This document shows positions 33,595-43,444 of a stretch of DNA of 49,798 nucleotides, piece after piece; the first letter of the stretch is position 1, and the number at the start of each line of letters is the position of its first letter. The position numbers and the translations under genes are program-made. The notes under the pieces are model-generated. The model was not told the DNA's origin and searched no databases. It saw nothing but the letters and a program-made list of their open reading frames with translations. Origin of the DNA: Alphaproteobacteria bacterium (GTDB lineage: Bacteria > Pseudomonadota > Alphaproteobacteria > UBA9219); contig JAQUPC010000001.1 of NCBI GenBank assembly GCA_028716765.1, positions 1 to 49,798 of the forward strand, given 5' to 3'.

Positions 33595-33775
33595 GGCGCG
33601 TTCAAGTCGAACAATTGTTTCGGGAACGTTCAATCCTATGAAATTTTACGGGCGTTGGCTACAAAAGCCGCAAAACGGTAATTAACCATAACCGGGCTTT
33701 TGGCCCCAAAATCCGCCCCATAGACACCCGGCCTGAATGCTGGCAAAAATAACAAAAAATCAGGGAGAAGGCCGC

Positions 33776-36436
33776 ATGAAAACGCTTACCGATATCCGTT
33801 CGACGTTTCTGAGCTATTTCGCCTCGCAGGGCCATGAGGTCGTGGAATCCTCGCCGCTTGTGCCGCGCAACGACCCCACGCTGATGTTTACCAATTCCGG
33901 CATGGTGCAGTTCAAGAACGTATTTACGGGCGCGGAGACGCGGCCCTACAAGCGCGCCACGTCGGCCCAGAAGTGCGTGCGCGCCGGCGGCAAGCATAAC
34001 GACCTTGAAAACGTCGGTTATACGGCGCGGCATCACACCTTTTTCGAGATGCTCGGGAACTTTTCGTTCGGCGATTATTTCAAGGAAGATGCAATCAATT
34101 TCGCGTGGACGTTGATTACCAAGAATTTTGGATTGCCGAAGGAGAAGTTGCTCGTCACGGTCTATCACGAGGACGAAGAAGCCGCGAAGTTGTGGAAGAA
34201 GATCGCGGGCTTTTCCGAGGACAAGATCATCCGCATTCCCACCAACGCCAATTACTGGCGCATGGCCGATGTGGGGCCGTGCGGACCGTGTACGGAGATC
34301 TTCATCGATCAGGGCGACAAGCTGCAGGGCGGCCCTCCGGGATCGTCGGATGAAGATGGCGACCGTTATCTCGAGTTCTGGAACAACGTTTTCATGCAAT
34401 TCGAAGAGTTGCCGGGCGGCAAGAAGATCAACCTGCCCAAGCCTTCGGTCGATACCGGCATGGGGCTGGAGCGCATCGCCGCCATCATGCAAGGCGTCAC
34501 CTCCAACTACGACATCGATTTGTTCAAGGCGATTATCGCTACGACGGCGGAATTGGTGAAGGTCGATCCCGAAGGGCCGCAAAAGCCTTCCTTCCGCGTC
34601 ATCGCCGACCATTTGCGCGCCACGTCGTTTCTGATCGCCGACGGCGTGATGCCGAGCAACGAGGGGCGCGGGTACGTGCTGCGCCGTATCATGCGCCGTG
34701 GCATGCGCCACACGCATCTTCTGGGCGCGAAGGAGCCGATGCTCTATCGCCTCGTGAAGGAACTCATCAAGCAGATGGGAACGGCCTATCCGGAATTGAT
34801 CCGCGCCGAGGCGCTGATCACCGAGACGCTCAAGCTTGAGGAATCGCGGTTCAAGCAAACGCTGGATCGCGGCTTGAAGCTTCTTGATGACGAGACAAAA
34901 AAACTCAAGACAAACAAGCCGTTGCCCGGTGATGTTGCCTTTAAGCTTTATGACACGTTCGGCTTTCCGCTTGATCTGACGCAGGACGTTTTACGGGGCC
35001 GCGGCCAGACTGTCGATGTCGAGGGGTTTGAGGCGGCAATGGCCAAGCAAAAAGCTGCCGCACGGGCCAGCTGGGCCGGGTCCGGCGAAACCGGAACTGC
35101 CAAGTTGTGGTTTGAACTTTATGACGAACTGGGCGCAACGGACTTTCTCGGTTACAGCACGGAACAGGCCGAAGCGCAGATCACGGCCATCGTTCGCAGC
35201 GGTACGCGCGTGGCCGATGCCAAGGAAGGCATGGATGTTCAGATCATCGTCAACCAGACTCCGTTTTATGCGGAATCCGGCGGGCAGGTGGGCGACACCG
35301 GCACGATCACGTCCGCGGGTGGAGCGGTTTTGACGGTTTTGGATACCAGGAAAGAAGCCGGAACGGTTTGGGTGCATCACGCCCGCGTTGACAAAGGCAC
35401 GATCAAAACCGGCGACGACGTCACGATGAAGGTGGACGGTGAGCGCCGCAGCGCGATCCGCGCCAATCACTCGGCGACGCACTTATTGCACGAAGCGTTG
35501 CGCCGCAAGCTGGGCACGCACGTCACGCAAAAAGGTTCGCTGGTCACGCCGGATCGCTTCCGTTTCGACATCAGCCAGCCTGTTCCCATTCCTGCCGCCG
35601 TTTTGGCGGAGGTCGAGGCCGAGGTGAACCGCCGCATTCGCATGAACGAGGAAGTCCACACGCGCCTGATGTCGCCCGATGACGCGGTGAAAGAGGGCGC
35701 GATGGCGTTGTTCGGCGAGAAATACGGCGAGGAAGTTCGCGTCGTGTCGATGGGGCTGGAACACGGCGGATCGCGCGCGAACTTCTCGGTCGAGCTTTGC
35801 GGCGGCACCCATGTGAAGCGCACGGGCGATATCGGATTGCTCAAGGTCGTAAGCGAAAGCGCGTTGGCCGCCGGAGTCCGGCGCATCGAAGGGCTGACGG
35901 GCGCCGGGGCTTTAGCTTATTTCGCGGAACAGGAAAAGTATCTGAACGACGTGGCCGAAGCACTTAAGGCTCCGCCCGCTGAGGTTGCGTCGCGTGTGGC
36001 GCAACTTGTCGATGAGCGCAAAAAGCTCGAGCGCGAAGTCACCGACTTGCGCCGTCAGTCCGCCATGGGCGGCGGTGCGGGTGCATCTGCGGTCGAAGCG
36101 CCGAAGCAGGTGAACGGCGTCAATTTCATCAGCCGCGTTCTGAACGATCTTCCCGCCAAGGATTTGAAGCCGATGGCGGACGCGTTCAAGACGCAGGTGA
36201 AATCGGGCGTCATTGCTTTGGTATCAAGTTTTGAAGGCAAGGTATCGCTCGTCGTGGCCGTGACGGATGACCTCACGAAGAAGGTGAGCGCCGTCGATCT
36301 CGTCAAGGCCGGCGCCGAAGTCCTCGGCGGGAAGGGCGGCGGTGGCCGCCCCGACATGGCCCAGGCCGGTGGCACCGACGCCTCGGCCATGCCGAAAGCC
36401 ATCGCGGCGATTGAGAAGGCGCTAGCGGGAAAATAA
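33776..36436 (+). CDS. alaS: Alanyl-tRNA synthetase
   Basis: This is an 886-residue protein of normal length. It loads alanine onto tRNA-Ala. The catalytic part includes [36 protein letters not shown] and NVFMQFEEL. The editing domain has [12 protein letters not shown] and the zinc ligand motif CGGTHV. The end is the Gly-rich C-Ala domain ([16 protein letters not shown]). GGGAGAAGG precedes the ATG at 33,776; an upstream in-frame ATG at 33,737 is not needed. A palindromic repeat begins 2 bases after its stop. Confidence 0.97.
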   Translation: MKTLTDIRSTFLSYFASQGHEVVESSPLVPRNDPTLMFTNSGMVQFKNVFTGAETRPYKRATSAQKCVRAGGKHNDLENVGYTARHHTFFEMLGNFSFGDYFKEDAINFAWTLITKNFGLPKEKLLVTVYHEDEEAAKLWKKIAGFSEDKIIRIPTNANYWRMADVGPCGPCTEIFIDQGDKLQGGPPGSSDEDGDRYLEFWNNVFMQFEELPGGKKINLPKPSVDTGMGLERIAAIMQGVTSNYDIDLFKAIIATTAELVKVDPEGPQKPSFRVIADHLRATSFLIADGVMPSNEGRGYVLRRIMRRGMRHTHLLGAKEPMLYRLVKELIKQMGTAYPELIRAEALITETLKLEESRFKQTLDRGLKLLDDETKKLKTNKPLPGDVAFKLYDTFGFPLDLTQDVLRGRGQTVDVEGFEAAMAKQKAAARASWAGSGETGTAKLWFELYDELGATDFLGYSTEQAEAQITAIVRSGTRVADAKEGMDVQIIVNQTPFYAESGGQVGDTGTITSAGGAVLTVLDTRKEAGTVWVHHARVDKGTIKTGDDVTMKVDGERRSAIRANHSATHLLHEALRRKLGTHVTQKGSLVTPDRFRFDISQPVPIPAAVLAEVEAEVNRRIRMNEEVHTRLMSPDDAVKEGAMALFGEKYGEEVRVVSMGLEHGGSRANFSVELCGGTHVKRTGDIGLLKVVSESALAAGVRRIEGLTGAGALAYFAEQEKYLNDVAEALKAPPAEVASRVAQLVDERKKLEREVTDLRRQSAMGGGAGASAVEAPKQVNGVNFISRVLNDLPAKDLKPMADAFKTQVKSGVIALVSSFEGKVSLVVAVTDDLTKKVSAVDLVKAGAEVLGGKGGGGRPDMAQAGGTDASAMPKAIAAIEKALAGK

Positions 36437-36438
36437 GG

Positions 36439-36521
36439 CGTCATCGCGAGCCGCCAACGGCGGAGTGGCGATCCAGTCTTAACTATTGTGCTGGATTGCT
36501 TCGCTGCGCTCGCAATTGACA
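36439..36521. repeat. Dispersed palindromic repeat, copy 3
   Basis: CGTCATCGCGAG at the left and CGCAATTGACA at the right are the outer arms. GATCCAG and CTGGATTGCTTCG are the inner arms, and a GCCG-CCAA-CGGC hairpin is near the left arm. It lies 2 bases after the alaS stop. Confidence 0.7.
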
Positions 36522-36601
36522 GAAAATATCCCCCTTGCCATTCCCGCGTTTCTCTGGTCTTTGTGCGGCTGAAAGGACCTGTCGCGTGATTATGTGCGGC
36601 G

Positions 36602-36731
36602 GGATTCCCTCCCCCTTGCGGGGAGGGTTAGGGAGGGGGGAGAACGGCTGGGAAGTGTCTTGCGTTTAAGGAACTCTCAGCCAAGCGGCGCTCCCCCACC
36701 CCTAACCCCTCCCGCGTAGGGGAGGGGAATT
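36602..36731. repeat. C/G-rich palindromic repeat of a second type
   Basis: A CCCTCCCC-TTGCG-GGGAGGG hairpin with TTAGGGAGGGGGG on the left (36,602-36,642) pairs with CTCCCCCACCCCTAACCCC and CCTCCCGCGTAGGGGAGGGG on the right (36,690-36,731). Repeats of this look are widespread between genes of many Proteobacteria. Confidence 0.75.
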
Positions 36732-36791
36732 CTACCGTGCCACCCGAAACATCAGTTACTTTAACCGCAACTTAAAAATAACTAACTGTCC

Positions 36792-38597
36792 ATGACCCCA
36801 TTATCCCGCATCCGCAATTTCGCGATCATCGCGCATATCGATCACGGCAAGTCGACTCTGGCCGACCGTCTGATCGAGATGTGCGGCGCCGTCGAGGCGC
36901 GCGAGATGCGCGAGCAGTTGCTCGACAGCATGGACATCGAGCGCGAGCGCGGCATCACCATCAAAGCGCAGACCGTGCGCCTGACTTACAAGGCGAAAGA
37001 CGGCGAGACGTATCAGCTCAACCTGATGGACACGCCCGGCCACGTCGACTTCGCCTATGAAGTCAGCCGGAGCCTTGCGGCGTGCGAAGGCTCGTTGCTG
37101 GTGGTCGATGCCTCGCAGGGCGTCGAGGCGCAGACGCTGGCCAACGTGTATCAGGCTATCGACAACGGACATGAGATCGTGCCGGTGTTGAATAAAATCG
37201 ATTTGCCCGCCGCCGAGCCCGAGCGCATCCGGCAACAGATCGAGGATGTGATCGGCATAGACGCTTCTGAAGCTGTTTGTATTTCTGCCAAAACAGGCGT
37301 TGGCGTAGATGAGGTTCTTGAAGCCATCGTGAAGCGTCTGCCGCCGCCCAAGGGCGATAGGGACGCTCCCCTCAAGGCTCTGCTTGTCGATAGCTGGTAT
37401 GACGCCTATCTCGGCGTCGTCATTCTTGTTCGCGTTGTGGACGGCACGATCCGCAAGGGCCAGAAGGTGCGCTTTATGGCCACGGCGGCGACGCGCGACG
37501 TGGATCGCGTCGGCATCTTTACGCCCAAAAAAGTTGAACTTGCCGAACTTGGCCCCGGCGAGATCGGATTCATCACGGCCGGCGTCAAGCAGATCGCCGA
37601 CACCAAGGTAGGCGACACGATCACGGACGAAAAAAAGCCGGCATCCGAAGCTTTGGCGGGATTCAAGCCTTCCGTACCCGTAGTGTTCTGCGGCCTGTTT
37701 CCCGTCGATGCCGGGGATTTTGAGCAGTTGCGCGAGTCGCTGGGCAAGCTGGCGCTGAATGATGCCAGCTTTCAGTTCGAGGCGGAAAGTTCGGCAGCGC
37801 TTGGCTTCGGCTTTCGCTGCGGCTTTCTGGGTTTGTTGCACCTCGAGATCGTTCAGGAGCGGCTGGAGCGCGAGTTCAATCTCAACCTTATTACGACCGC
37901 GCCTTCCGTTATTTACCATGTCTACAAGACGGACGGCACGGTGATTCATCTTCACAATCCGGCGGATATGCCCGACCCTGTCCGGATCGATCACATCGAG
38001 GAGCCGTGGATCAAGGCTACCATTCTGACGCCCGACGAATACCTTGGTTCGATATTGGCGCTATGCAGCGAACGCCGCGGCGAGCAGATCGAACTGACCT
38101 ATGTCGGCCAGCGCGCGATGCTGGTTTATCTGCTGCCGCTTAACGAGGTTGTGTTCGATTTTTACGATCGCCTGAAATCGATCAGCCGCGGCTATGCCAG
38201 CTTCGATTACGTTCTGGACTGCTACCGCGAAGGCGAGCTTGTGATGATGAATATTCTTGTCAATGCCGACCCGGTGGACGCGCTGGCCTGTATCGTGCAT
38301 CGAAGCGTAGCCGAGAAGCGCGGCCGCATGTTGTGCGAACGGCTGAAAGAGCTGATCCCGCGGCATATGTTCAAGGTTGCCATTCAGGCAGCTATAGGGG
38401 GGCGCGTGATCGCGCGCGAGACGATTTCGGCCCTGCGTAAGGACGTGACGGCCAAATGCTACGGTGGCGACGTTTCGCGCAAGCGCAAGCTGCTTGAAAA
38501 GCAGAAAGAGGGTAAAAAGCGCATGCGGCAGTTCGGCGAGGTAGAAATCCCGCAAAGCGCGTTTATCGCCGCACTCAAGATGGGGGATAACAAGTAA
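36792..38597 (+). CDS. lepA: Elongation factor 4 (LepA), translational GTPase
   Basis: This is a 601-residue protein of standard length. It has the GTPase motifs AHIDHGKST (G1), ERGITIKAQ (G2), DTPGH (G3) and NKID (G4). The LepA-specific C-terminus includes [20 protein letters not shown] and ends ALKMGDNK. It acts on stalled or mistranslocated ribosomes. No Shine-Dalgarno sequence is seen before the ATG. A second, diverged copy of its last 40 bases lies at 39,092-39,132, beyond the next gene. Confidence 0.97.
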   Translation: MTPLSRIRNFAIIAHIDHGKSTLADRLIEMCGAVEAREMREQLLDSMDIERERGITIKAQTVRLTYKAKDGETYQLNLMDTPGHVDFAYEVSRSLAACEGSLLVVDASQGVEAQTLANVYQAIDNGHEIVPVLNKIDLPAAEPERIRQQIEDVIGIDASEAVCISAKTGVGVDEVLEAIVKRLPPPKGDRDAPLKALLVDSWYDAYLGVVILVRVVDGTIRKGQKVRFMATAATRDVDRVGIFTPKKVELAELGPGEIGFITAGVKQIADTKVGDTITDEKKPASEALAGFKPSVPVVFCGLFPVDAGDFEQLRESLGKLALNDASFQFEAESSAALGFGFRCGFLGLLHLEIVQERLEREFNLNLITTAPSVIYHVYKTDGTVIHLHNPADMPDPVRIDHIEEPWIKATILTPDEYLGSILALCSERRGEQIELTYVGQRAMLVYLLPLNEVVFDFYDRLKSISRGYASFDYVLDCYREGELVMMNILVNADPVDALACIVHRSVAEKRGRMLCERLKELIPRHMFKVAIQAAIGGRVIARETISALRKDVTAKCYGGDVSRKRKLLEKQKEGKKRMRQFGEVEIPQSAFIAALKMGDNK

Positions 38598-38628
38598 GAT
38601 CAGGTGCCAATTTTAAGGAGAGATCATT

Positions 38629-39093
38629 ATGAAAGAAGATCGCACGGACGATTTAAATGAGTCGCTGGATATTGTGGCCGGAGTTCTGGAACAGCAAGGC
38701 TTTGCAAGGAATAGTTCTGATTTTGCCGGTCTTGAATACGTTTTTTCCTTAAATGTTCACGCCTTAACAGGGCGTGAGCCTAAGACCGCAATGCGGGCGG
38801 CCTTTTTCAAGGCTCCGTCCGATGCAAGGCCGGAGGGATTTCTCGTTTGTGTTTTGTCGATGGGAGAAGCTCCCCACATTGATTCAACGTACATCGTCGG
38901 TTATCCCGTCAATATGTGCCCCGGCTTATGCTTCCTTGAGGTTGACGTTCCCTTTATTTCCCTTCGGGAATTTGTAAGACAAAGAGACGTCATCGCCGCG
39001 CAAACCGTTGAATCGCTTTTCAAGGGTCTGCCCAGAGGGTTCGATATTTACAAAAGGACTTTTCGTGAGTGTCAAACGCTTCGGCTTAACTAA
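38629..39093 (+). CDS. Hypothetical protein inserted after lepA
   Basis: This is a 154-residue soluble protein (RTDDLNESLDIVAGVLEQQG, SLNVHALTGREPKTAMRAAF, VNMCPGLCFLEVDVPFISLR). I recognise no family. AAGGAGAG precedes the ATG. Its TAA stop overlaps the start of a second copy of the lepA 3' end. The gene is therefore framed by the real lepA end and a diverged duplicate, as if it arrived by recombination there. Confidence 0.6.
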   Translation: MKEDRTDDLNESLDIVAGVLEQQGFARNSSDFAGLEYVFSLNVHALTGREPKTAMRAAFFKAPSDARPEGFLVCVLSMGEAPHIDSTYIVGYPVNMCPGLCFLEVDVPFISLREFVRQRDVIAAQTVESLFKGLPRGFDIYKRTFRECQTLRLN

Positions 39094-39132
39094 AGCGCAT
39101 ACATAGCCGTGCTGAAAATGGGGGATAAGTAG
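39092..39132 (+). pseudogene. Diverged duplicate of the lepA 3' end
   Basis: In frame the sequence reads SAYIAVLKMGDK and a stop. The genuine lepA end reads [13 protein letters not shown] and a stop. The DNA is alike along about 40 bases (AAAGCGC, GCCG, ATGGGGGATAA shared), with differences mainly at third positions. It lies 494 bases beyond the lepA stop. It is most likely a remnant of an older lepA end that was displaced. Confidence 0.7.
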
Positions 39133-39346
39133 GGAACCTTTGGTGAGGAATGCAGCTTTCCTGCAACACCCCGGAAATTCCAATGATTCGCCGGTTAACC
39201 TTGATACCGTGAAAGTAAAATCAGCATTTCCAAATCACGGATCCTTGTGGCATATAACGGCACCATAGCAACACATAAACGAATCTGCGCGCCCGGGTAT
39301 TTGGGGCGTAAGTAGCATTATCGAAAATCGCAGGAGAATCCCCCAC

Positions 39347-39907
39347 ATGACATCAACGCTTGCCGATAAGAACATTGCCATTTTAGCCGCCAACGGTTTC
39401 GACGAAAAACATATTACCACCATTCAAAGAGCTCTCACCAAAGACAAAATCTCGCACAAAGTTATCGCGCCTGAGCAGGGTCTCGTAAACGGCTGGCAGG
39501 ATAACGCCTGGGGCCATTATTTTACGGTCGACACGCCCATCAACACGGCGCTTGGTTCCGATTTTGATGCGCTCGTGCTCGTCGGCGGCGAAAGGGCCGC
39601 GGCAAAGCTAAAGACCAATTTGCATGCGCGCCGGATCGTCAATCATTTTCTGGAAGCGCAGAAGCCCGTGGCCGCCATAGGCGCCGGGGTTTCGCTTTTA
39701 GCGCTTTCCGGGAAGAGCGCCGGCCTTGAAGTCGCCGCGCCTGCGGAATTTCACGATGAACTTAAGGCGGCCAATATGACGTCCGTTGCTGAAGATCAGG
39801 TCGCGGACGGCCTCGTGCTCACCTCTACGGGCGCTGACGTCGATGCCTGGGTCGAAGCTGTCCTTGCGCTGTTTAGCGAGGCTTCAGGGCTAGAACAAGC
39901 CGCGTAG
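39347..39907 (+). CDS. DJ-1/PfpI-family protein lacking the usual nucleophile
   Basis: This is a 186-residue protein. The fold is clear: KNIAILAANGFDEKHITTIQ, DALVLVGGERAAAKLK and ARRIVNHFLEAQKPVAAI. In active members the next residues are C-H-G; here they are G-A-G (AAIGAGVSLLALS), so the nucleophile elbow Cys is gone. It may be a non-catalytic relative. AGGAGA precedes the ATG at 39,347. Its 3' end overlaps the convergent HAD gene by 35 bases. It is probably single, with its own promoter. Confidence 0.75.
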   Translation: MTSTLADKNIAILAANGFDEKHITTIQRALTKDKISHKVIAPEQGLVNGWQDNAWGHYFTVDTPINTALGSDFDALVLVGGERAAAKLKTNLHARRIVNHFLEAQKPVAAIGAGVSLLALSGKSAGLEVAAPAEFHDELKAANMTSVAEDQVADGLVLTSTGADVDAWVEAVLALFSEASGLEQAA

Positions 39908-40778
39908 CGGCGTGCGCCTGATAAAGCCGTTCACCGAAAGGCCTGACGTTTTCATTCGCCCTAACGCAGCTATGAGTGCAATCACTGTTCGCCATCTGGG
40001 GTAGATTGCGAACGGCCTCAAGTAGCACACGGGGGAATTCATCCGGGCTGTTGATAATGTAATCGGCTCCCGCTTCCTCGAGTTTTTTGGCAAGTTTTCT
40101 TTTGTTTACGACATGAGATGCGAGCGTGTGCGCAATTGCAACTTTTCCGGCGGCCTTGCAAGCCTTGACCCCCGAAGGCGTATCCTCAAAGCCAACGCAA
40201 TTTCCCCTTTCTATATGGCTGTGGCCAATATTCCTTAAATGGATCCAGGCTTTCAGATAGGGATCAGGCTGCGGTTTATGTCCTGTAAATATGTAGGGAG
40301 AAAAATCACTAAAATATCCTGCCAGGTTTCCTCTATCGACGTAACGATGCGCTCTATCAGGTTCGCTACTCGTAACGATCAAACGCGGAACTTTATAGGC
40401 TTGAAAAAATGACAACAACGCCTGGAAAACGGGCAAGACCTCAACGGATTCGTCCTGCGTCGGCATCATTTTGCGATGTTGCATGATCCTCTGAACGACC
40501 GGTTCGTGCGGGATTTCAACGCCTAGATAGTCCGAATATTGGCGGATGATTTCATTAATAGGGGTCCCGGCCATTTTATGCGTAGGCGTAACGTCATATT
40601 CGCAGAGCGGGACGCCATGTTTTCCAAATTGCTCTGCCGCTTCCTCATAAATTTGTTTTGTAATATTGTTATGAGCAAGGTCCTCATTGTTAATAATCAA
40701 TGTGCCGTCAAGATCAAATAAAGCAGCACCCAGCAAATGCAAATAAGGTATTAATACAGAAAAATCATAACGGTTCAT
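39873..40778 (-). CDS. HAD-family phosphatase
   Basis: This is a 301-residue protein. The HAD motifs are FDLDGTLI (motif I), LIVTSSEP (II), and FTGHKPQPDPYLKAW with CVGFEDTPSGVKACKAAG (III/IV), typical of phosphoglycolate or beta-phosphoglucomutase-like members. It would act on a small phosphorylated sugar; the substrate is unknown. GGAGAC precedes the ATG. It follows the PfkB kinase gene by 49 bases on the same strand, so they probably form an operon. Its last residues overlap the DJ-1-like gene end. Confidence 0.8.
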   Translation of the reverse strand: MNRYDFSVLIPYLHLLGAALFDLDGTLIINNEDLAHNNITKQIYEEAAEQFGKHGVPLCEYDVTPTHKMAGTPINEIIRQYSDYLGVEIPHEPVVQRIMQHRKMMPTQDESVEVLPVFQALLSFFQAYKVPRLIVTSSEPDRAHRYVDRGNLAGYFSDFSPYIFTGHKPQPDPYLKAWIHLRNIGHSHIERGNCVGFEDTPSGVKACKAAGKVAIAHTLASHVVNKRKLAKKLEEAGADYIINSPDEFPRVLLEAVRNLPQMANSDCTHSCVRANENVRPFGERLYQAHAATRLVLALKPR

Positions 40779-40827
40779 TTTATGTCTCCGGTTGTCATCC
40801 TGTTAGTCTGACGGTTTCTAAAAATTG

Positions 40828-41781
40828 TTACCCCACGGCCTCTTCTCTCGGTCTTGCTCCTATAGAAATCAGGTGAAGCGCCGCCGTATTGTTGGCGCCT
40901 TGTAGAATGTCTGTTAGCCGGGTTTCGCTAAGTTCCTCGATCATGCGCGGCGTAAAGCAATCCATCTTGGCAAGCGCGATAACCAGACCAGCGTTGGCGT
41001 TATCGCCGGCGCCGACAGTATTGGAAGCGATGAGGTCGAGCGCATCGGCCACCGCAGAACATTTTCGCGTATAGGCTTCGGAGCCTTTGTGCCCTTTTGT
41101 AAAAACAGCCAACGAAGCACCTGCCTTAAGCCAAATATCGGCGACTTCCTTTGTGCTCATTTCCGGATAAGCCCAGGCAATATCCGCGTCGCTTGCCCGC
41201 ATGATGTGAACCACACTCGCCCACTCAAGAAGAAGATTGCGGTATTTTTCCGGATCACGGGCGATAGACGGGCGTGCGTTTAGATCATAATAAATGAGCG
41301 CCTTGTTTCGCAGCCGTTTGGTGAATTCATACCAGGCAAACCGGGCAGGTTCCAAAACCGTAGAGATCGAACCGAAGCAGAAAATATGATTATCGCCGCC
41401 GGTTTTCTGCGGTTCCGGCAAATCTTCGATCGCGGTAATTTGAACCGTGGTGTTGCTGTCGTAAAAGCAAAAATCATTTTCTTTGCCGGGATGGACAGAT
41501 ACGACGGCCAAGGTCGAATTGCACGGCACCCGTTTAACCCCGGAGGTATCTATCCCGGCATCCTGCATCGCTTTGAAAAAACGGCCGCCGAACATGTCTT
41601 GGGAAACGGGGCCGATAAAGCCGATCTGAATATCGAGATTTTCCCGCTTTACGGCACGGACGGCCCCCATAGCACTGTTAAAATGCGAGCCGCCAAGCAG
41701 CAATTTAAAATCGCCGGAGCCCTGTTGCTGTTCCAGCATGTCGACAACAACTTCGCCGCAAAAGAAGATTTTATTGGCCAT
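40828..41781 (-). CDS. PfkB-family carbohydrate kinase
   Basis: This is a 317-residue protein. It opens IFFCGEVVVDMLEQQQGSGD, then LLGGSHFNSAMGAVRAVKRE. The catalytic end has SNTVGAGDNANAGLVIALAK, the PfkB signature with the base Asp. It is a ribokinase/fructokinase-like enzyme that phosphorylates a sugar or nucleoside; the substrate cannot be read off. It is the first gene of the pair with the HAD phosphatase. A 207-base divergent region separates it from dsbB. Confidence 0.85.
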   Translation of the reverse strand: MANKIFFCGEVVVDMLEQQQGSGDFKLLLGGSHFNSAMGAVRAVKRENLDIQIGFIGPVSQDMFGGRFFKAMQDAGIDTSGVKRVPCNSTLAVVSVHPGKENDFCFYDSNTTVQITAIEDLPEPQKTGGDNHIFCFGSISTVLEPARFAWYEFTKRLRNKALIYYDLNARPSIARDPEKYRNLLLEWASVVHIMRASDADIAWAYPEMSTKEVADIWLKAGASLAVFTKGHKGSEAYTRKCSAVADALDLIASNTVGAGDNANAGLVIALAKMDCFTPRMIEELSETRLTDILQGANNTAALHLISIGARPREEAVG

Positions 41782-41953
41782 AGGAATCTCGCATTACGTA
41801 TGACATCTTGCTAAGGGGTGAATATGCTTTCGTCAAACATGAAAAACATTTTCAAGACTCAACATAGTTAATTTATGATGCTGCGGCGCAGCGACAAATA
41901 GTAAAGGACCATTAAGGTTTTCCGCCGCCGAGACACAAAAATTAACCTTTAGG

Positions 41954-41982
41954 TTGCATCTGTCTTTTTTCGGTAGCATAAT
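41954..41982 (+). promoter_or_regulatory. Sigma-70-like promoter directly at dsbB
   Basis: TTGCAT (41,954-41,959) and CATAAT (41,977-41,982) are separated by 17 bases, a good match to the housekeeping consensus. Transcription would start about 7 bases later, at or near the A of the ATG at 41,989, which would make the message leaderless. Confidence 0.5.
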
Positions 41983-41988
41983 CCGCTC

Positions 41989-42585
41989 ATGTGCAAGATT
42001 CCTCTATGCAATTGCATGCGAAAAATGTTTGCCATGCCTTATGCCGCATGGATCATTTTGGCTGTGGGCGTCGGATCCCTGGGGTCCGCCTACTGTGCCC
42101 AATATATCTTCGATGTGAAGGCCTGCGATCTGTGCCTGTGGCAAAGGCTGCCCTATGGGCTGGCGATTCTATGGGGGGCGCTGGCGTTGGCATCGCAGCC
42201 TAACGAGGCCCGCGCGCGCGTTTTCATAGGGCTGGCTTCGGTCACTTTTCTGGCCGGGTTCGGTTTGGCCATATTCCATACAGGCGTCGAGCAACACTGG
42301 TGGGCCGATGCCGTCTCGTGCGCCGTAAAGCCTCTTAAGGAATCGGACATCGCCAATTTGAGCCTGAACGACATGCGCGATCAGCTATTGGCGACGGCGG
42401 GCATTCCTTGCGACGAGATCACGTGGTCGTTCCTCGGCCTGTCGATGGCAAACTGGAACATCCTGGCTTCGCTTGTGATGGCGCTTTACGCCGGACTGGC
42501 CGCCTCGGGGTGCTGCTCCTCGGGCGAAGGCGGGACCACTTGCCGTTTTTGCTGCTCTTGCAAGCCGGAAAAGAAAGATTCCTAA
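41989..42585 (+). CDS. dsbB: DsbB-family disulfide oxidoreductase
   Basis: This is a 198-residue membrane protein with four membrane segments (AAWIILAVGVGSLGSAYCAQ, LPYGLAILWGALALA, VFIGLASVTFLAGFGLAIFH, ILASLVMALYAGLAA). It has the first-loop pair CDLC and the second-loop pair around SCAVKPL and IPCDE. It re-oxidises DsbA and passes electrons to quinones. A Cys-rich tail (CCSSGEGGTTCRFCCSC) is unusual. The start may be the ATG at 41,989 (leaderless) or 42,016. Confidence 0.8.
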   Translation: MCKIPLCNCMRKMFAMPYAAWIILAVGVGSLGSAYCAQYIFDVKACDLCLWQRLPYGLAILWGALALASQPNEARARVFIGLASVTFLAGFGLAIFHTGVEQHWWADAVSCAVKPLKESDIANLSLNDMRDQLLATAGIPCDEITWSFLGLSMANWNILASLVMALYAGLAASGCCSSGEGGTTCRFCCSCKPEKKDS

Positions 42586-42616
42586 AGGAAATTTCTTTGA
42601 ATGGTCCACATTTGAT

Positions 42617-43351
42617 TCAAGCTTGGTTAAGCGCCGGAAAGACGCCGTCCCTTGCCTGAATCATTCTCTCTATCGGCCGCTGCGCTGCGCGTTCAAAAAC
42701 TCCGGCAAGATCGATCAGGAATTTATCTCCCATTTTTTGGGTCAGCTTTTCATGAGCTATGTCCAGCGCGGTCTGGCCTTTTTTATTCCTGATCTCCGGT
42801 TTTGTTCTGCTATCTGCCATCAGGATTTCGAGCATGTCGAGACGGTCCATATGCTTCATAAACGCCGTGTTTCCGTTTTCGTCCTGAATATTCGGGTCTG
42901 TTGCCGGATTGCGTAACAGTTCAACGAGATATTCCATGCGATGCCCGCTAGACATGATTTCCATCAGCGCTGTCTCGCCGTCCGTTCGGTGCATATATTT
43001 CCTTGTTTTAAGATCGATAAAACGGCCATCCGGATCGAAATAGTAGGTATACTCACGAACGTTTGGATCAAGTCCGCGTTGCGCCAACAAGGCTTTGAAA
43101 GTATTGAGATGACTTCCCCTTACGGCAAGAACCAGCGCGCGGTGCCCGTTTTTGTCTTCGCCGTTCAGAATGGATGAATTTTGTTTGAGGAGGGCCAGTA
43201 AATGGCTGGTCATGCCTTTCCAGGCGTAGTGCGTCAAAAGTTCAATCGACGCCGTTCTTGTCAGCAGTTCATCGAGGACTGCGGCTTTTTTCGCGTCAAG
43301 GTCGGCAGCGACCTGGGTTTCAATTGAACGGGTTTTTCTGAATAATGACAT
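42617..43351 (-). CDS. Ankyrin-repeat protein
   Basis: This is a 244-residue protein. After about 60 residues come ankyrin units: NGHRALVLAVRGSHLNTFKA, ETALMEIMSSGHRMEYLVEL and NGNTAFMKHMDRLDMLEILM, then KKGQTALDIAHEKL. These form a protein-binding scaffold. No signal peptide is seen, so it probably works in the cytoplasm. A partner cannot be named. Its stop is 31 bases from the dsbB stop, convergent. Confidence 0.8.
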   Translation of the reverse strand: MSLFRKTRSIETQVAADLDAKKAAVLDELLTRTASIELLTHYAWKGMTSHLLALLKQNSSILNGEDKNGHRALVLAVRGSHLNTFKALLAQRGLDPNVREYTYYFDPDGRFIDLKTRKYMHRTDGETALMEIMSSGHRMEYLVELLRNPATDPNIQDENGNTAFMKHMDRLDMLEILMADSRTKPEIRNKKGQTALDIAHEKLTQKMGDKFLIDLAGVFERAAQRPIERMIQARDGVFPALNQA

Positions 43352-43444
43352 GACGAATCCCTTTTAATTATAGAAACATGAATTTCTCTATATCAGTGCT
43401 GCTAATTGAGGGCAATATTCATAAAGCTTTTCTTATGGTTAACA

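Larger units (their letters stand above)
36437..36791. other. Intergenic region made largely of repeats
   Basis: This is 355 bases between alaS and lepA with no gene. It contains two different palindromic repeats (36,439-36,521 and 36,602-36,731), and about 60 AT-rich bases before lepA, where its promoter must lie. Confidence 0.6.

Noticed and set aside
33659..34858. Long minus-strand frame (399 codons) opposite alaS
   Set aside because: It mirrors the alaS coding sequence, has no ribosome site, and its product is Arg/His/Leu-rich with no recognisable fold.
36801..37994. Long minus-strand frame opposite lepA
   Set aside because: Shadow of the lepA coding sequence; lepA is certain on the other strand.
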